Assembly: GCF_001434665.1 (NCBI RefSeq)
Contig: NZ_AZDG01000001.1
Location: 62,001-126,000, forward strand
Origin: Companilactobacillus tucceti DSM 20183
GTDB taxonomy: Bacteria > Bacillota > Bacilli > Lactobacillales > Lactobacillaceae
Direction: 5' to 3'
Length of the DNA stretch: 64,000 nucleotides
A program made the position numbers and the translations under genes. Shown here piece after piece: positions 45,645-56,334 of the stretch; the stretch's first letter is position 1, and every line of letters starts with the position of its first letter. The notes under the pieces are model-generated. The model had not been told where the DNA came from and made no database searches. It saw only the letters and a list, made by a program, of their open reading frames with translations.

Positions 45645-47858
45645 ATGACTGAGCCAACTGCCGAAGTAATAAGAGAAACCAAACTTTATAAAGCATGGGG
45701 ATTGAGTGAACAAGAATATAAAATAATAACTGACAAAGTTTTGAATAGATTACCTAATTATACTGAAACAGGACTTTTTTCAGTAATGTGGAGTGAACAT
45801 TGTTCGTATAAAAATTCTAAAAATGTACTTAGAAAGTTACCAAATAAGAGTAAACGAGTATTAGCTGGACCAGGAGAAGATGCCGGTATTTTGGATATTG
45901 GTGATGGGCAAGCAATTGTATTTAAAGCTGAAAGTCACAATCATCCATCTGCCGTTGAACCTTATCAAGGTGCTGCAACTGGTGTTGGTGGAATTATCAG
46001 AGATATCTTTTCTATGGGAGCTACACCAATTGCTTTATTGAACAGTTTAAAATTTGGTGAATTAGATGGTGAACATACAAAATACTTGGCTGAAGAAATA
46101 GTCGCTGGTATTGGAGGATATGGCAATTGTATTGGTATTCCAACAGTTGGTGGTGAAATAGCTTTTCAAGAGAGATATAGTAACAATCCACTAGTTAATG
46201 CAATGTGCGTTGGGGTAATCAATCATAGTGATGTTAAATATGGGAAAGCATCAGGAGACGGTAATTTAATTGTTTATGTTGGTGCTAAAACAGGCCGTGA
46301 CGGCATACATGGTGCTACTTTTGCTTCTGATGAATTTGCTGATGACAAAGAGACTCAACGTTCAGCAGTGCAAGTTGGAGATCCATTCATGGAAAAACTG
46401 TTGATGGATGCATGTATTGAATTGGTACATGAGCATTCTGAATGGATCATGGGGATACAAGATATGGGTGCTGCTGGTTTAGTTTCATCGACAGCTGAAA
46501 TGGCTTCAAAAGCGGGCAGTGGATTAATTATAGAATTAGATGAAGTACCACAAAGAGAAACCGAAATGTCACCATATGAAATAATGCTGTCTGAATCTCA
46601 AGAAAGAATGGTTTTGTGTATACATCCTGAGTTTAAGAATGATGTTTTAGACTTCTTTACAGATAAATTGTTGGATGCCGTAATAATAGGTAAAGTGACA
46701 GATGATAGACAGTATAAGATTTATCATCATAAAAAATTGGTATGTGACATTCCGGTATCTGGATTGGTTGATGACTCTCCAGAATATAAACACACTGGAT
46801 CAAGGCCAAAGAGATTAGATATATCAGATAAGCAGTTCGAACCAAACGTAGAGGATTTAAAAAGTGTTTGGCTAAGTATATTAAAACAACCAACTGTGTC
46901 TTCTAAAGAATATTTTTATAATACATATGATTCTCAAATTAAAGCTAATACCATTGTGAAATCGGGGAGTGACTCTGCAGTTGTAAGAATTAGGAATACA
47001 AATAAAGCAATTGCACTTACAAATGATGGTAATTCAAGGTTCGTTTATGTTGATCCATACATTGGAGGACAATTAACCGTCATTGAAGCAGCAAGTAATA
47101 TAGTTGCATCTGGTGCAACACCGATAGGAATAACAGATTGCTTAAATTACGGTAATCCGGAAAAATCAGAAATTTTTTGGGAGTTTGAGCAAAGTGTCGA
47201 AGGAATTGCATCTGTATGCGAGAAATTTGATATTCCGGTTATTTCTGGGAATGTGTCTTTATACAACGAATATAACGACAAGGCAATTTTCCCTAGTCCT
47301 ATGATAGGGATGACTGGTTTATTGGAAGATAGTTCAAAAGCCACCACGCAGGGATTTAAAGATGCTGGTGACTTGATCTATTTAATCGGTGAAACGTGTG
47401 ATGATTATAATGGATCAGAAATCCAACAGATGCAGATCAATAAGGTTGAGGGCAGATTAAATAAGTTAGATTTAGATGTTATATCCAAACGATATCAAAA
47501 AGTATTGAGTTTCATTGATAAAGGACTTATTAAAAGCTGCCATGATGTATCAGAGGGAGGATTAGCAGTTGCTCTATCGGAGGCTGCATTTGAAAAGAAA
47601 CTGGGATTCAAAATCAATTTAAATATGACTACAAAACAATTATTTTCGGAAACTCCTGCTAGGTTCTTGGTATCAGTTTCTAAAGATGACAGAGATAAAT
47701 TTGAAGATGCTGTTGGTGATGAAGGAAAACAAATTGGTTTTGTTGCAAATGACGATTTTATGGATATTCAAACAGTTGATTCTGAAGTAAAAATTAATTT
47801 AAACGAAGCATTGTCTAGCTGGAAAGAGGCCATACCTTGTTTGATGAAAACGGAATAA
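45645..47858 (+). CDS. purL: FGAM synthase large subunit PurL
   Basis: PurL is the 737-residue short form, which needs PurS and PurQ. Motifs include [12 protein letters not shown], the ATP-binding [33 protein letters not shown], and a second half with [10 protein letters not shown] and [15 protein letters not shown]. The ATG at 45645 follows directly after the purQ stop. The 3' end overlaps the purF start. Confidence 0.97.
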   Translation: MTEPTAEVIRETKLYKAWGLSEQEYKIITDKVLNRLPNYTETGLFSVMWSEHCSYKNSKNVLRKLPNKSKRVLAGPGEDAGILDIGDGQAIVFKAESHNHPSAVEPYQGAATGVGGIIRDIFSMGATPIALLNSLKFGELDGEHTKYLAEEIVAGIGGYGNCIGIPTVGGEIAFQERYSNNPLVNAMCVGVINHSDVKYGKASGDGNLIVYVGAKTGRDGIHGATFASDEFADDKETQRSAVQVGDPFMEKLLMDACIELVHEHSEWIMGIQDMGAAGLVSSTAEMASKAGSGLIIELDEVPQRETEMSPYEIMLSESQERMVLCIHPEFKNDVLDFFTDKLLDAVIIGKVTDDRQYKIYHHKKLVCDIPVSGLVDDSPEYKHTGSRPKRLDISDKQFEPNVEDLKSVWLSILKQPTVSSKEYFYNTYDSQIKANTIVKSGSDSAVVRIRNTNKAIALTNDGNSRFVYVDPYIGGQLTVIEAASNIVASGATPIGITDCLNYGNPEKSEIFWEFEQSVEGIASVCEKFDIPVISGNVSLYNEYNDKAIFPSPMIGMTGLLEDSSKATTQGFKDAGDLIYLIGETCDDYNGSEIQQMQINKVEGRLNKLDLDVISKRYQKVLSFIDKGLIKSCHDVSEGGLAVALSEAAFEKKLGFKINLNMTTKQLFSETPARFLVSVSKDDRDKFEDAVGDEGKQIGFVANDDFMDIQTVDSEVKINLNEALSSWKEAIPCLMKTE

Positions 47859-49249
47859 ATGAAGAATGTGGGATTTTTGGAGTTTTTGGTTCGAATGATG
47901 CGCAATATTTAACTTATTTTGGATTGCATAGTTTGCAACATAGAGGTCAAGAGGGAGCAGGAATTGTTAGTAATAACGAAGGCATGCTTAGAGGTCACAG
48001 AAATCTAGGCTTATTATCCCAAGTTTTTGATGATCCAGAGAATTTAAATAGTTTATCTGGAAATTCAGCAATTGGACATGTTAGATATTCAACTGCTGGT
48101 GAAAATAAAATTGAGAATGTTCAACCGTTATTATTTGATTTTACAGATGAACAAATTGCTTTAGCACATAATGGAAATTTGACTAATGCCACCACCTTAA
48201 AGAGTCAGCTAGAAATGTTAGGAGATATTTTTAAATCAAGTTCTGATTCTGAAATTTTAATGCATCTAATTCGACACTCATCTAAAAAAGATTTTGAAGA
48301 TAAATTAAAAGACGCTCTGAAACAAATTAAGGGTGGATTTGCATATATTTTATTAACTGCTGATAAATTATTTGTTGCACTAGATTCAAATGGATTTAGA
48401 CCATTATCAATTGGAAAATTGTCTAATGGCGGCTATGTTGTTGCTAGTGAAACTTGTGCTTTAAATGCGGTTGAAGCTGAATTTGTTAGAGATGTAAAGC
48501 CCGGTGAATTGATCACAATCAGTAAAAAAGGTATGAAAATAGACAGTTGGACAAAGGATGTTAATTTGGCTATTTGTTCTATGGAATATATTTATTTTGC
48601 AAGACCAGATTCGAATATTTTGGGCGTAAATGTTCATTTGGCTAGAAAAAGAATGGGAATGAATTTGGCCAATGAAAAGCCAGTGGATGCAGATATAGTA
48701 ATTGGTGTCCCTAATTCCTCATTATCTGCGGTAAATGGTTATGTTGAAGCAAGCGGTATTCCATATGAGATGGGATTAATTAAAAATCAATATATGGGTA
48801 GAGAGTTTATTCAACCCAATCAAGAATTGCGAGAAAAAAGTGTTCGACAGAAATTAGCAGCCGTTAAAAGTGTTGTTGATGGTAAACGGGTAGTATTAGT
48901 TGATGATTCAATTGTTAGAGGAACAACATGTGCCTATATAGTTCATCTTTTGAAGAAAGCTGGGGCGACAGAGGTACATTTGAGAGTTGCGTCACCACCG
49001 TTTAAATATCCAAGCTTTTATGGAATAGATATTCAAAATTCAAGAGAATTATTGGCAGCTCATAAAACTAATGAAGAGATGAGAGAACAATTTGGGGCTG
49101 ATTCATTGGAATTTTTAAGTGAGCAAGGATTAGTTTCCGCCATTGGTTTGAAAAATAATCTTCCATACGGTGGATTGGATCTTTCATATTTTAATGGTGA
49201 TTACCCGACACCGCTATTTGATTATGAAAGTATGGTTTCAAAGATTTAG
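47837..49249 (+). CDS. purF: Amidophosphoribosyltransferase
   Basis: PurF makes phosphoribosylamine from PRPP and glutamine, the committed step. A ten-residue propeptide precedes Cys11 ([10 protein letters not shown]), the expected N-terminal nucleophile after processing. The PRTase domain carries the PRPP motif [13 protein letters not shown]. The TTG at 47837, with AAGAGG seven bases upstream, is the only usable start and lies inside purL. The cysteines that bind the 4Fe-4S cluster in B. subtilis PurF appear to be replaced ([23 protein letters not shown]), and no Cys occurs in the last 100 residues. Confidence 0.96.
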   Translation: MFDENGINEECGIFGVFGSNDAQYLTYFGLHSLQHRGQEGAGIVSNNEGMLRGHRNLGLLSQVFDDPENLNSLSGNSAIGHVRYSTAGENKIENVQPLLFDFTDEQIALAHNGNLTNATTLKSQLEMLGDIFKSSSDSEILMHLIRHSSKKDFEDKLKDALKQIKGGFAYILLTADKLFVALDSNGFRPLSIGKLSNGGYVVASETCALNAVEAEFVRDVKPGELITISKKGMKIDSWTKDVNLAICSMEYIYFARPDSNILGVNVHLARKRMGMNLANEKPVDADIVIGVPNSSLSAVNGYVEASGIPYEMGLIKNQYMGREFIQPNQELREKSVRQKLAAVKSVVDGKRVVLVDDSIVRGTTCAYIVHLLKKAGATEVHLRVASPPFKYPSFYGIDIQNSRELLAAHKTNEEMREQFGADSLEFLSEQGLVSAIGLKNNLPYGGLDLSYFNGDYPTPLFDYESMVSKI

Positions 49250-49275
49250 TGATTATTCTAGAAGGGAATTAATAA

Positions 49276-50301
49276 ATGAATCCTTATCAAAAAGCTGGCG
49301 TTAACGTAAATTCTGGATACGAGATTTCAAAATATGTAAAACAAAATGTGTCAAAAAAGAGCCAAGATAATATTGGAAACTTTGGCGGTATATTCCAAAT
49401 TCCTTCAGGGTATAAAGAACCAGTACTTATTTCAGGTAACGATGGAGTGGGGACGAAGCTTTTATTGGCAACTGAAAGTAAAATCTATGACACAGTGGGA
49501 ATAGATTGCGTTGCAATGTGTGTAAATGACATTTTAGCGCAAGGTGCGACACCATTATATTTTTTAGATTATATTGCAGCTGGAAAAATAGATTCGAGTA
49601 TTCAAAAGATTATATCTGGAGTTATTGAAGGTTGTAGATTAGGTGAACTAGATCTAATAGGCGGAGAAACCGCTGAAATGCCAGATATGTATCCCAATGA
49701 AACTTTTGACTTAGCTGGATTTGTTACAGGTATAGCTGAAAAAAAGGACCTCTTAAGTTCTGATAATGTCAAAGAGGGGGATAAATTAGTGGGTATAGCT
49801 TCAAGTGGTTTACATTCAAATGGATTCTCCTTGGTAAGGAAAATCTTCTTTAAAGACAATGATTTTGATTGTAATTCAAAAATTCCAGAACTTTCGGGTA
49901 GAGCATTATCCGAAGTTTTACTTGAACCCACTCATATTTATACGAAACAACTAATGCCTCTTTTAAAGAAGAAAATGATCAATTCAGCTTCGCATATTAC
50001 TGGAGGAGGTTTTGTTGAGAATATACCTCGAATGTTACCTGATAATTTAACCGCAAGAATTTATACAAATAGTTGGCCAATCCCCAAAGTTTTTAAAGTT
50101 GTTCAAAAATATGGGAAAATATCGGATACCGATATGTTCAATATTTTCAACATGGGTATAGGGATGGTGCTTGCTATTGATCCTAAGGATGAAAGTTCTG
50201 TTTTAGATATTCTCAGTGAAACTGGGCAATTAAGTTTTGTTATTGGAGAAGTTGTAACTAGAAGAGAAGAGCCGATTGAAATGGTGGGATGTAAAAGATG
50301 A
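49276..50301 (+). CDS. purM: AIR synthetase
   Basis: PurM cyclises FGAM to AIR. It shows YKEPVLISGNDGVGTKLLLA, AMCVNDILAQGATPLYFLDY, GGETAEMPDMY and the C-terminal HITGGGFVENIPRMLPDN. The length of 341 residues is normal. GAAGGGAATTAATAA precedes the ATG, and it overlaps purN by four bases. Confidence 0.97.
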   Translation: MNPYQKAGVNVNSGYEISKYVKQNVSKKSQDNIGNFGGIFQIPSGYKEPVLISGNDGVGTKLLLATESKIYDTVGIDCVAMCVNDILAQGATPLYFLDYIAAGKIDSSIQKIISGVIEGCRLGELDLIGGETAEMPDMYPNETFDLAGFVTGIAEKKDLLSSDNVKEGDKLVGIASSGLHSNGFSLVRKIFFKDNDFDCNSKIPELSGRALSEVLLEPTHIYTKQLMPLLKKKMINSASHITGGGFVENIPRMLPDNLTARIYTNSWPIPKVFKVVQKYGKISDTDMFNIFNMGIGMVLAIDPKDESSVLDILSETGQLSFVIGEVVTRREEPIEMVGCKR

Positions 50302-50867
50302 GAGTAGCAATATTTGCATCAGGTAATGGAACAAATTTTGAGGCCTTAGCCGATGATGAAACTTTGAAATCAAATGGTCTAGAGATAGTTACATTAGTTT
50401 GTGATCAACCCAATGCTCCGGTAATTAACAAAGCAAAGTCTCGAAATATTCCAATTTTTATAAATAAGTTGAGTGAATATAAAAGTCGATCAGAATATGA
50501 AAAGGTAATTGTAGATTATTTAAAACCTCTTGATGTGGGATATATTTTGTTGGCTGGGTATATGAGAGTAGTAACGAAGACATTACTATCTAAATATACT
50601 GGGAAAATAGTAAATATCCATCCATCTTATTTACCAAGTTATTCAGGATTAAATGCAATTGAACGTGCCTTTGAAGCAGGTGAGAATCATACAGGCGTGA
50701 CGATACATTATATTGATGAAGGCGTGGATACGGGTCCGATAATAAGACAAGAAATTGTTTCTATTTATAAATCGGATACTGTCGATATACTTGAGCAACG
50801 TGTACACGATAAAGAACATGAGGTTTATCCAGAAGTTGTTTTGAATTTATTAAAAAAATATCAATAG
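50298..50867 (+). CDS. purN: GAR transformylase
   Basis: PurN formylates GAR with 10-formyl-THF. The N-terminal VAIFASGNGTNFEAL, the catalytic INIHPSYLPSY-type segment with Asn and His, and the YIDEGVDTGPIIRQE loop with Asp are intact. The length of 189 residues is normal. Only the folate-dependent enzyme is present; no purT. Confidence 0.96.
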   Translation: MRVAIFASGNGTNFEALADDETLKSNGLEIVTLVCDQPNAPVINKAKSRNIPIFINKLSEYKSRSEYEKVIVDYLKPLDVGYILLAGYMRVVTKTLLSKYTGKIVNIHPSYLPSYSGLNAIERAFEAGENHTGVTIHYIDEGVDTGPIIRQEIVSIYKSDTVDILEQRVHDKEHEVYPEVVLNLLKKYQ

Positions 50868-50879
50868 GTGGGTAAAAAA

Positions 50880-52433
50880 ATGAAAAATGCGCTTATCAGC
50901 GTTTCAGATAAAACAGGAATTGTAGAATTTGCAAAGGGTTTAGTAAGTCTGGGTTATTCAATAATCTCGACTGGTGGAACATTTAAAAAACTACAAGAAA
51001 ATGGAGTTGCAGTTACCGAGATCGATGAAGTAACTGGTTTTCCCGAAATACTTGATGGGCGCGTTAAAACTTTACATCCAAAAGTACATGCAGGACTATT
51101 AGCAAGACGCTCAGATGCAAAACATATGGATACTCTTAAACAAATGAACATCGAGACAATTGATTTAGTTTGTGTAAATTTATATCCATTCAAAGAAACT
51201 ATTTCTAAAAAGAATGTTGAACTACCTGATGCAATTGAACAAATTGATATTGGTGGACCATCAATGCTTAGATCTGCTTCAAAAAACTGTGAGAGTGTAT
51301 ATGTTGTAACTGATAAGAATGACTATGAAAATGTTTTATCTAATATAGCTAGTGGTTCTGATGATCAGGTTTCATTTAGAAGATCATTAGCTGCTAAGGC
51401 ATTTAGACATACTGCAGAATATGATGGAATAATTTCAAATTATTTGACGAAGATATCTGATAATGAATTTCCTGAATCTAAAACTCTTCCTTTAGAGTTT
51501 AAACAATCATTAAGATATGGTGAGAATTCTCATCAAGAAGCAGCGTTCTACAAGAATTCAATGGAGTCTGCTTACTCAATTGCTTCTGCAGATCAGTTGC
51601 ATGGAAAGGAATTATCATTTAACAATATTCGAGATGCTGATGCAGCTATTAGAATCGTTTCAGATTTTGATACACCGTGTGTAGTCGCTTTAAAACACAT
51701 GAATCCTTGTGGAATCGGTATTGATGATAAAGATATATATTCAGCTTGGAAGAAAGCGTATGAAGCGGATACTATGTCCATTTTTGGTGGGATAGTTGTT
51801 GTAAACCGTGAAGTGGATGAACGTATTGCTAATGAAATGCATAAAATTTTCTTAGAAATTGTTATAGCTCCAAGCTTTTCAAAAGAAGCACTAGAGATTC
51901 TTGAAAGTAAGAAGAATATTCGTTTATTAACTCTAGATTTTACTAAAGCTAAAGAAGCTGATAAATTTGACTATACTTCAGTACTTGGTGGGATGTTGAT
52001 ACAAGAGCGTGACACAAAAGTTGATTCGATTGATGAGTTACAAGTCGTAACGACAAAAAAACCAACCAAAGAAGAAATGGAAGCTTTAATATTTGGTCAA
52101 ACCGTGGTGAAACATGTTAAGAGTAATGCAATCGTAGTTACGACAAAAGATATGACTTTGGGAATTGGCGCAGGTCAAATGAATCGTATTGGATCAGTAA
52201 AAATTGCCATAAATCAAGCAGAAGAAACATTTGAAAACAATAAAAAGACTCCATTTATCATGGCTTCTGATGCATTTTTCCCAATGGATGATTGCGTAAA
52301 ATATGCTGCAGAACATGGTATAACGGCAATTATTCAACCGGGTGGATCTATTCATGATCAAGATTCAATCGACATGGCTAATAAATATGGGATTGCTATG
52401 GTCTGCACAGGACGTAGACATTTTAAGCATTAG
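50880..52433 (+). CDS. purH: AICAR transformylase / IMP cyclohydrolase
   Basis: PurH performs the last two steps to IMP. The N-terminal cyclohydrolase ([38 protein letters not shown]) is followed by the transformylase ([43 protein letters not shown]). The ATG at 50880 has AGGTGGG seven bases upstream and is preferred to the GTG at 50868. Length 517 aa. Confidence 0.97.
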   Translation: MKNALISVSDKTGIVEFAKGLVSLGYSIISTGGTFKKLQENGVAVTEIDEVTGFPEILDGRVKTLHPKVHAGLLARRSDAKHMDTLKQMNIETIDLVCVNLYPFKETISKKNVELPDAIEQIDIGGPSMLRSASKNCESVYVVTDKNDYENVLSNIASGSDDQVSFRRSLAAKAFRHTAEYDGIISNYLTKISDNEFPESKTLPLEFKQSLRYGENSHQEAAFYKNSMESAYSIASADQLHGKELSFNNIRDADAAIRIVSDFDTPCVVALKHMNPCGIGIDDKDIYSAWKKAYEADTMSIFGGIVVVNREVDERIANEMHKIFLEIVIAPSFSKEALEILESKKNIRLLTLDFTKAKEADKFDYTSVLGGMLIQERDTKVDSIDELQVVTTKKPTKEEMEALIFGQTVVKHVKSNAIVVTTKDMTLGIGAGQMNRIGSVKIAINQAEETFENNKKTPFIMASDAFFPMDDCVKYAAEHGITAIIQPGGSIHDQDSIDMANKYGIAMVCTGRRHFKH

Positions 52434-52442
52434 GAGCTGTTT

Positions 52443-53717
52443 ATGAAAATTTTAGTGATAGGTTCTGGTGCAAGAGAAGATGCTATTTGTAAGTCTTTAC
52501 AAATTAGTGATTCTAATGATGTTTTTTGTGCCCCAGGTAATTCAGGAATGAATCTTTTTGGCATAAAAACAGTAGATTTAGATGAAATGAACTTTGAAGA
52601 ACTTTCTGACTTTGCGATAAATAATAAAATTGATTTTACGATTGTTGGACCCGAAAAGCCCTTGGTTGCAGGAATTGTTGATTATTTTGAATCTAAAAAT
52701 TTAAAGATATTTGGTCCCAATAAGTCATCTGCATGTATTGAAGGTTCCAAGTCATTCACAAAGAAAATAATGAAAAATGCAGGAGTTCCAACTGCCTTTT
52801 ATGAAGAATTTACTAATTTTGATTTAGCATATCAAAGTTTATTAAATTTAGATTTTCCTATTGTCATAAAGGCAGATGGGTTAGCTAGTGGCAAAGGAGT
52901 TTATATTGTCGATGATTTGACGGATGGGAAGAAGATCTTACAGGATCTTTTGTTGGATCATCAGTTTGAAACAAAAAAAGTCATTATTGAAGAATATCTA
53001 GAGGGTGAAGAATTTTCCTTAATGTCATTTGTTTCTGGAAATAAGTTTTATCCAATGCCAATTGCACAAGATTATAAGCGTGCATTTGATGAAGATAAAG
53101 GTCCAAATACTGGTGGAATGGGTGCCATATGTCCTGTTGCTAATATTGGTCAAGATACGATAGATAGTGCTTATGAAAAAGTCTTAAAACCGTTTATAAA
53201 TGAGATGAATAATCAAGGTGTAGATTATATCGGTATCTTGTACGCAGGATTGATATTAACTAAAGATGGTGTAAAAGTAATTGAATTTAACGTTAGATTT
53301 GGTGATCCTGAAACAGAAGTCGTATTGCCTAGGTTAAAATCTGATTTGTCAGATATTATATTAAATTTGTTAAATAAAAAAGATATCAGTCGAATTGAAT
53401 GGCAAGATAATGGTATTGATTTAGGGGTTTTTGTAGCTAGTCAGGGATATCCTAAGCAACCACTTATTGAAAAAGATATTGGTAATTTAGAACAATTTAA
53501 AAAGTATCAATATGGAATAAACTTTGCCAGTGTTAAAGTTCAAAATGAAAGTATTATCAGTAATGGTGGAAGATTGTACTGTGTAAACTCACACGGAGTA
53601 AATATTAAAGAAGCCAAAAAGAACATTTATGAATTTTTAGATAAAATTGATACCAGACATGTTTTCTATCGAAAGGATATTGGCAAAAATGCGCAAAAAG
53701 AAGATCTCTGCAACTAG
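52443..53717 (+). CDS. purD: GAR synthetase
   Basis: PurD, an ATP-grasp ligase, joins phosphoribosylamine and glycine. It shows ILVIGSGAREDAI, where most homologues have GREHA, then DGLASGKGVYIV, GPNTGGMGAICP and EFNVRFGDPETEV. The length of 424 residues is normal. It is the last gene of the operon; its stop codon lies in the loop-proximal part of a convergent terminator shared with lysR. Confidence 0.96.
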   Translation: MKILVIGSGAREDAICKSLQISDSNDVFCAPGNSGMNLFGIKTVDLDEMNFEELSDFAINNKIDFTIVGPEKPLVAGIVDYFESKNLKIFGPNKSSACIEGSKSFTKKIMKNAGVPTAFYEEFTNFDLAYQSLLNLDFPIVIKADGLASGKGVYIVDDLTDGKKILQDLLLDHQFETKKVIIEEYLEGEEFSLMSFVSGNKFYPMPIAQDYKRAFDEDKGPNTGGMGAICPVANIGQDTIDSAYEKVLKPFINEMNNQGVDYIGILYAGLILTKDGVKVIEFNVRFGDPETEVVLPRLKSDLSDIILNLLNKKDISRIEWQDNGIDLGVFVASQGYPKQPLIEKDIGNLEQFKKYQYGINFASVKVQNESIISNGGRLYCVNSHGVNIKEAKKNIYEFLDKIDTRHVFYRKDIGKNAQKEDLCN

Positions 53718-53730
53718 AGATCTTCTTTTT
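53695..53730. terminator. Bidirectional terminator between purD and the LysR gene
   Basis: AAAAAGAAGATCTCT (53695-53709) pairs perfectly with its complement (53716-53730) around a six-base loop. It overlaps the 3' ends of both convergent genes. Confidence 0.92.
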
Positions 53731-54598
53731 TGCTTCTGTAAGTTAAATAATTTAAGAATTTTTTACTTGCCAACGATAAAGTTTGTTTATTTTTCATAGC
53801 CAAAATTATTTTCCTATCGAATGGTATTGAAAGCGGCTTAACTAAGATATTATAGGGGTTTCTTTGTAAAATTAATTTAGGAAGGATGCTGATACCTAAG
53901 TTGTTTTCTACCATTGACATAATTGCGTAATCGTCCCAAGTGATAAAATTGATATTTTGATGAATCTTATTTTTGGACAAAAAATTAGATATATCTGAAT
54001 TTCCGTTTTTATCTAATAGAATAAAATTAGAGTTATCAAAATCTTCAATCGGGAATATTTCTAAATGCTTTGTGGGATGATTTTGAGGCAAGATTGCCAT
54101 TAATGGATCACTTTCAATTTCGATAGTATCAAATTTGTCTAATGTTGGACTTTTAACAAATCCTAGATCAACTCTTCCCGTTGAAATCCAATTTTCAATT
54201 TCATGATAATCGCCCAGAAGTAGTTCAAAGTCAATTTTTGGATAATCGTTTTTGAAAGCAGTTATAATTTTGGGCAGCCAATGAGTCGCTACGCTTGAAA
54301 AAGTTCCAATTCTAATAGTTCCAGATTGTAATCCGTTTAAATTGTCAACGGCGGAGGCTAATTTTAAGTAGCTATTATCTAGATTTTTGATGTATGAATA
54401 AAGGAATTTTCCATCTGAAGTTAAAGTTAAACCGGAATTATTTCTTTCTATTAAAGACACATTCCATTCTTTTTCTAAATCGTTTATCATTCTGCTAATT
54501 CCTGATTGAGAGTAGTTTAATTTGTCAGCAGCTTTAGTGAAACTACCAAGATCAACAGTTTCTATAAATGCTATGTATTTTTGTATATTAGTATCCAA
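53714..54598 (-). CDS. LysR-family transcriptional regulator
   Basis: The 294-residue protein starts with the LysR winged helix-turn-helix (ETVDLGSFTKAADKLNYSQSG, then ISRMINDLEKEW), followed by a linker helix and a periplasmic-binding-like effector domain (TIRIGTFSSVATHWLPKII, VDLGFVKS, LGISILPKLILQ). The effector is unknown. It is transcribed away from the YbaK-family gene at 54707, and the shared intergenic region holds a palindrome suitable for LysR binding, so it may regulate that gene and itself. A link to the pur operon is not supported. Confidence 0.88.
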   Translation of the reverse strand: MDTNIQKYIAFIETVDLGSFTKAADKLNYSQSGISRMINDLEKEWNVSLIERNNSGLTLTSDGKFLYSYIKNLDNSYLKLASAVDNLNGLQSGTIRIGTFSSVATHWLPKIITAFKNDYPKIDFELLLGDYHEIENWISTGRVDLGFVKSPTLDKFDTIEIESDPLMAILPQNHPTKHLEIFPIEDFDNSNFILLDKNGNSDISNFLSKNKIHQNINFITWDDYAIMSMVENNLGISILPKLILQRNPYNILVKPLSIPFDRKIILAMKNKQTLSLASKKFLNYLTYRSKKEDL

Positions 54599-54634
54599 GT
54601 TATTTTCCTTGTCATCTGATTTTGTAATTAACTA

Positions 54635-54662
54635 CATTACATATATTCACTTTTGTAATGTT
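54635..54662. promoter_or_regulatory. Candidate LysR operator
   Basis: ACATTAC (54635-54641) and GTAATGT (54656-54662) form a seven-base inverted repeat with a 14-base spacer in the gap between the divergent LysR and YbaK-family genes. TTTTGTAAT also occurs twice (54621-54629 and 54652-54660). Confidence 0.45.
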
Positions 54663-54706
54663 AGTTTGAATGTTACGCTTTTTTTGAAAACATTTAAAGA
54701 AGTGAG

Positions 54707-55255
54707 ATGGGTAAATTGTTCTATATTAGTGAAATAAAAAAATCAAAACCGGGAAAATATTTAACACCACTGCAACAAGAAGTTTATACTACATTAGACG
54801 ATCTAGATTTATCATATGAAAGAGTTGATACTGACGAAGCCATAACAATGGATGACTGTACTTTGATTGATGATAAATTGAATATGAAAATGGTCAAAAC
54901 ACTATTTTTATGTAATCAAAAAAGGACATCTTTTTATTTGTTCATAACAACAGGCAATAAGAAATTTAAGTCAAAAGATTTTAGTCATGCATTAGATATT
55001 TCACGTGTTTCATTTGCACCTAAAGAATTGATGGATAAAATGTTAGGAACCAAAATAGGTGCCGCAACGGTTTATAGTTCTTTAATAGATAAGACTAATG
55101 AAGTGAAAATAGTCATTGATAAAGAAGTGGCAGATGAAGAATGGTATGGTTGTTCAGATGGTACTACTACAGGTTATATGAAAATTAGAACCAGAGATAT
55201 CATCGATAAGGTGTTGCCAAAATCTAATCATGTTCCTGCAATAATTGAAGTTTAA
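54707..55255 (+). CDS. YbaK/ProX-type aminoacyl-tRNA deacylase
   Basis: The 182-residue protein belongs to the YbaK/PrdX domain family, which hydrolyses mischarged aminoacyl-tRNAs (for example Ala-tRNA-Pro) in trans. Visible family features are a conserved lysine in MKMVKTLFLCNQKRTSFYLFI, SHALDISRVSFAPKELMDKMLG, and IGAATVYSSLIDKTNEVKIVIDKEV, which matches the usual G.vtp.gL segment. The ATG at 54707 has a weak GAAGTGAG site. Substrate cannot be told from sequence. Confidence 0.8.
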   Translation: MGKLFYISEIKKSKPGKYLTPLQQEVYTTLDDLDLSYERVDTDEAITMDDCTLIDDKLNMKMVKTLFLCNQKRTSFYLFITTGNKKFKSKDFSHALDISRVSFAPKELMDKMLGTKIGAATVYSSLIDKTNEVKIVIDKEVADEEWYGCSDGTTTGYMKIRTRDIIDKVLPKSNHVPAIIEV

Positions 55256-55258
55256 AAT

Positions 55259-55308
55259 AAAAAATCTTATGTTAAATCGAATTTTTACGATTAACATAAG
55301 ATTTTTTT
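55259..55308. terminator. Bidirectional terminator between the YbaK-family gene and lexA
   Basis: AAAATCTTATGTTA-A-ATCG (about 55261-55279) pairs with CGATTAACATAAGATTTT (55288-55305), with one bulged A. A- and T-runs lie on both sides. Confidence 0.85.
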
Positions 55309-55315
55309 GAATATT

Positions 55316-55939
55316 TTAGAATATTTCGGAACGGTATAATCCAACTACTTTTCCTAATATTTCAACGTTGTCGAGAATAATGGGGTCCATAGTGTCGTTC
55401 TCTGGTTGTAGTCTGTAATGATCTTCTTCTTGGTAGAATCGCTTGCAAGTTGCTTCAATATCTTCAGTCATTGCAATAACGATTTCACCATTATTAGCAG
55501 TATTTTGTGAGTGCACAATTACATAGTCACCATCAAAGATACCGATATTTATCATACTTTCACCGTGTACCTCTAGCATAAATAATTCACCAGAATCACG
55601 ATTCAAATCAGGTGGAACAGGGAAATATCCATCCGGATTTCTTTCAGCGGTTATAGGTTGTCCTGCCGCTACTGCACCAAGAATAGGAATTTGCTTTGAC
55701 TTTATTCCAATGGAATTTAAGCCTGCTGTTGTCAATTCTATTGCTCTTGGCTTAGTGGGATCACGTTGAATAAAACCTTTTTTCTCCAATCTGGATAAAT
55801 GACCATGAACTGTTGATGTCGATGAAAGATCGACAGCTTCACAGATTTCTCTGACTGTTGGAGGATATCCATGATCATCTAAATAATCGTGGATACATTG
55901 TAGAATTTGGGATTGTTTAGAAATCTCGACTTTTGACAT
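55316..55939 (-). CDS. lexA: SOS repressor LexA
   Basis: LexA represses DNA damage genes until RecA-stimulated self-cleavage. The winged helix-turn-helix covers about residues 1-65 ([27 protein letters not shown] in parts). The cleavage site is Ala92-Gly93 in GAVAAGQP, and the catalytic dyad is Ser128 (VHGESMIN) and Lys166 (EATCKRF). The length of 207 residues is normal. A LexA box overlaps its -35, so it is autoregulated, and it shares that region with the divergent ynzC. Confidence 0.97.
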   Translation of the reverse strand: MSKVEISKQSQILQCIHDYLDDHGYPPTVREICEAVDLSSTSTVHGHLSRLEKKGFIQRDPTKPRAIELTTAGLNSIGIKSKQIPILGAVAAGQPITAERNPDGYFPVPPDLNRDSGELFMLEVHGESMINIGIFDGDYVIVHSQNTANNGEIVIAMTEDIEATCKRFYQEEDHYRLQPENDTMDPIILDNVEILGKVVGLYRSEIF

Positions 55940-55970
55940 TAAAACACCTCATTGTTAGTATCTTAATTAG

Positions 55971-55999
55971 ATTGTATCAAAATAGTGGTACAAATTCAA
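55971..55999 (-). promoter_or_regulatory. lexA promoter
   Basis: On the minus strand -35 TTGAAT (55999-55994) and -10 TACAAT (55976-55971) with exact 17 bp spacing. Confidence 0.8.
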
Positions 56000-56010
56000 A
56001 CAAGTGTTCG
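55997..56010. promoter_or_regulatory. LexA box in the lexA-ynzC intergenic region
   Basis: CAAAC-AAGT-GTTCG differs from the CGAAC-RNRY-GTTCG operator at only one base of the left arm; the central AAGT matches RNRY. It overlaps the lexA -35 and lies 21 bases before the ynzC ATG, so it could control both genes. Confidence 0.75.
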
Positions 56011-56030
56011 CTACACAGGGGTGTTTATTA

Positions 56031-56273
56031 ATGAAAGAGCAAGAAGAACTAATTGCTAAGATAAATGAATTGGCCCACAAGGCCAAAGCAGGTACAATTA
56101 CACACGAAGAAGAGAAGCAACAAGCCGCATTACGTGAAAAGTATTTGGAGAATTTTCGTGCTAGTTTCCGTTCACAAATTGAAATGATGAAAGTTTACAA
56201 TAAAGAGGGTAAGGAAGTAACACCTAATAAGGTTAAAGAAATTCAACGTAAAAAGGGGTTGCGTGACGATTAG
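56031..56273 (+). CDS. ynzC: DUF896 family protein YnzC
   Basis: The 80-residue helical-hairpin protein (EELIAKINELAHKAKAGTITHEEEKQQAALREKYL in parts) is a clear DUF896 member. In B. subtilis ynzC follows yneA-yneB in the SOS operon opposite lexA; here it lies directly opposite lexA with no yneA or yneB. The ATG at 56031 has AGGGGTG upstream; earlier in-frame codons overlap the operator and are unlikely. Function is unknown. Confidence 0.88.
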   Translation: MKEQEELIAKINELAHKAKAGTITHEEEKQQAALREKYLENFRASFRSQIEMMKVYNKEGKEVTPNKVKEIQRKKGLRDD

Positions 56274-56334
56274 CCTTTTAATTTTATGTTTTTTTTTGTA
56301 ATATTATTAGTTGTATAGAAAGGGTGAACAATAT

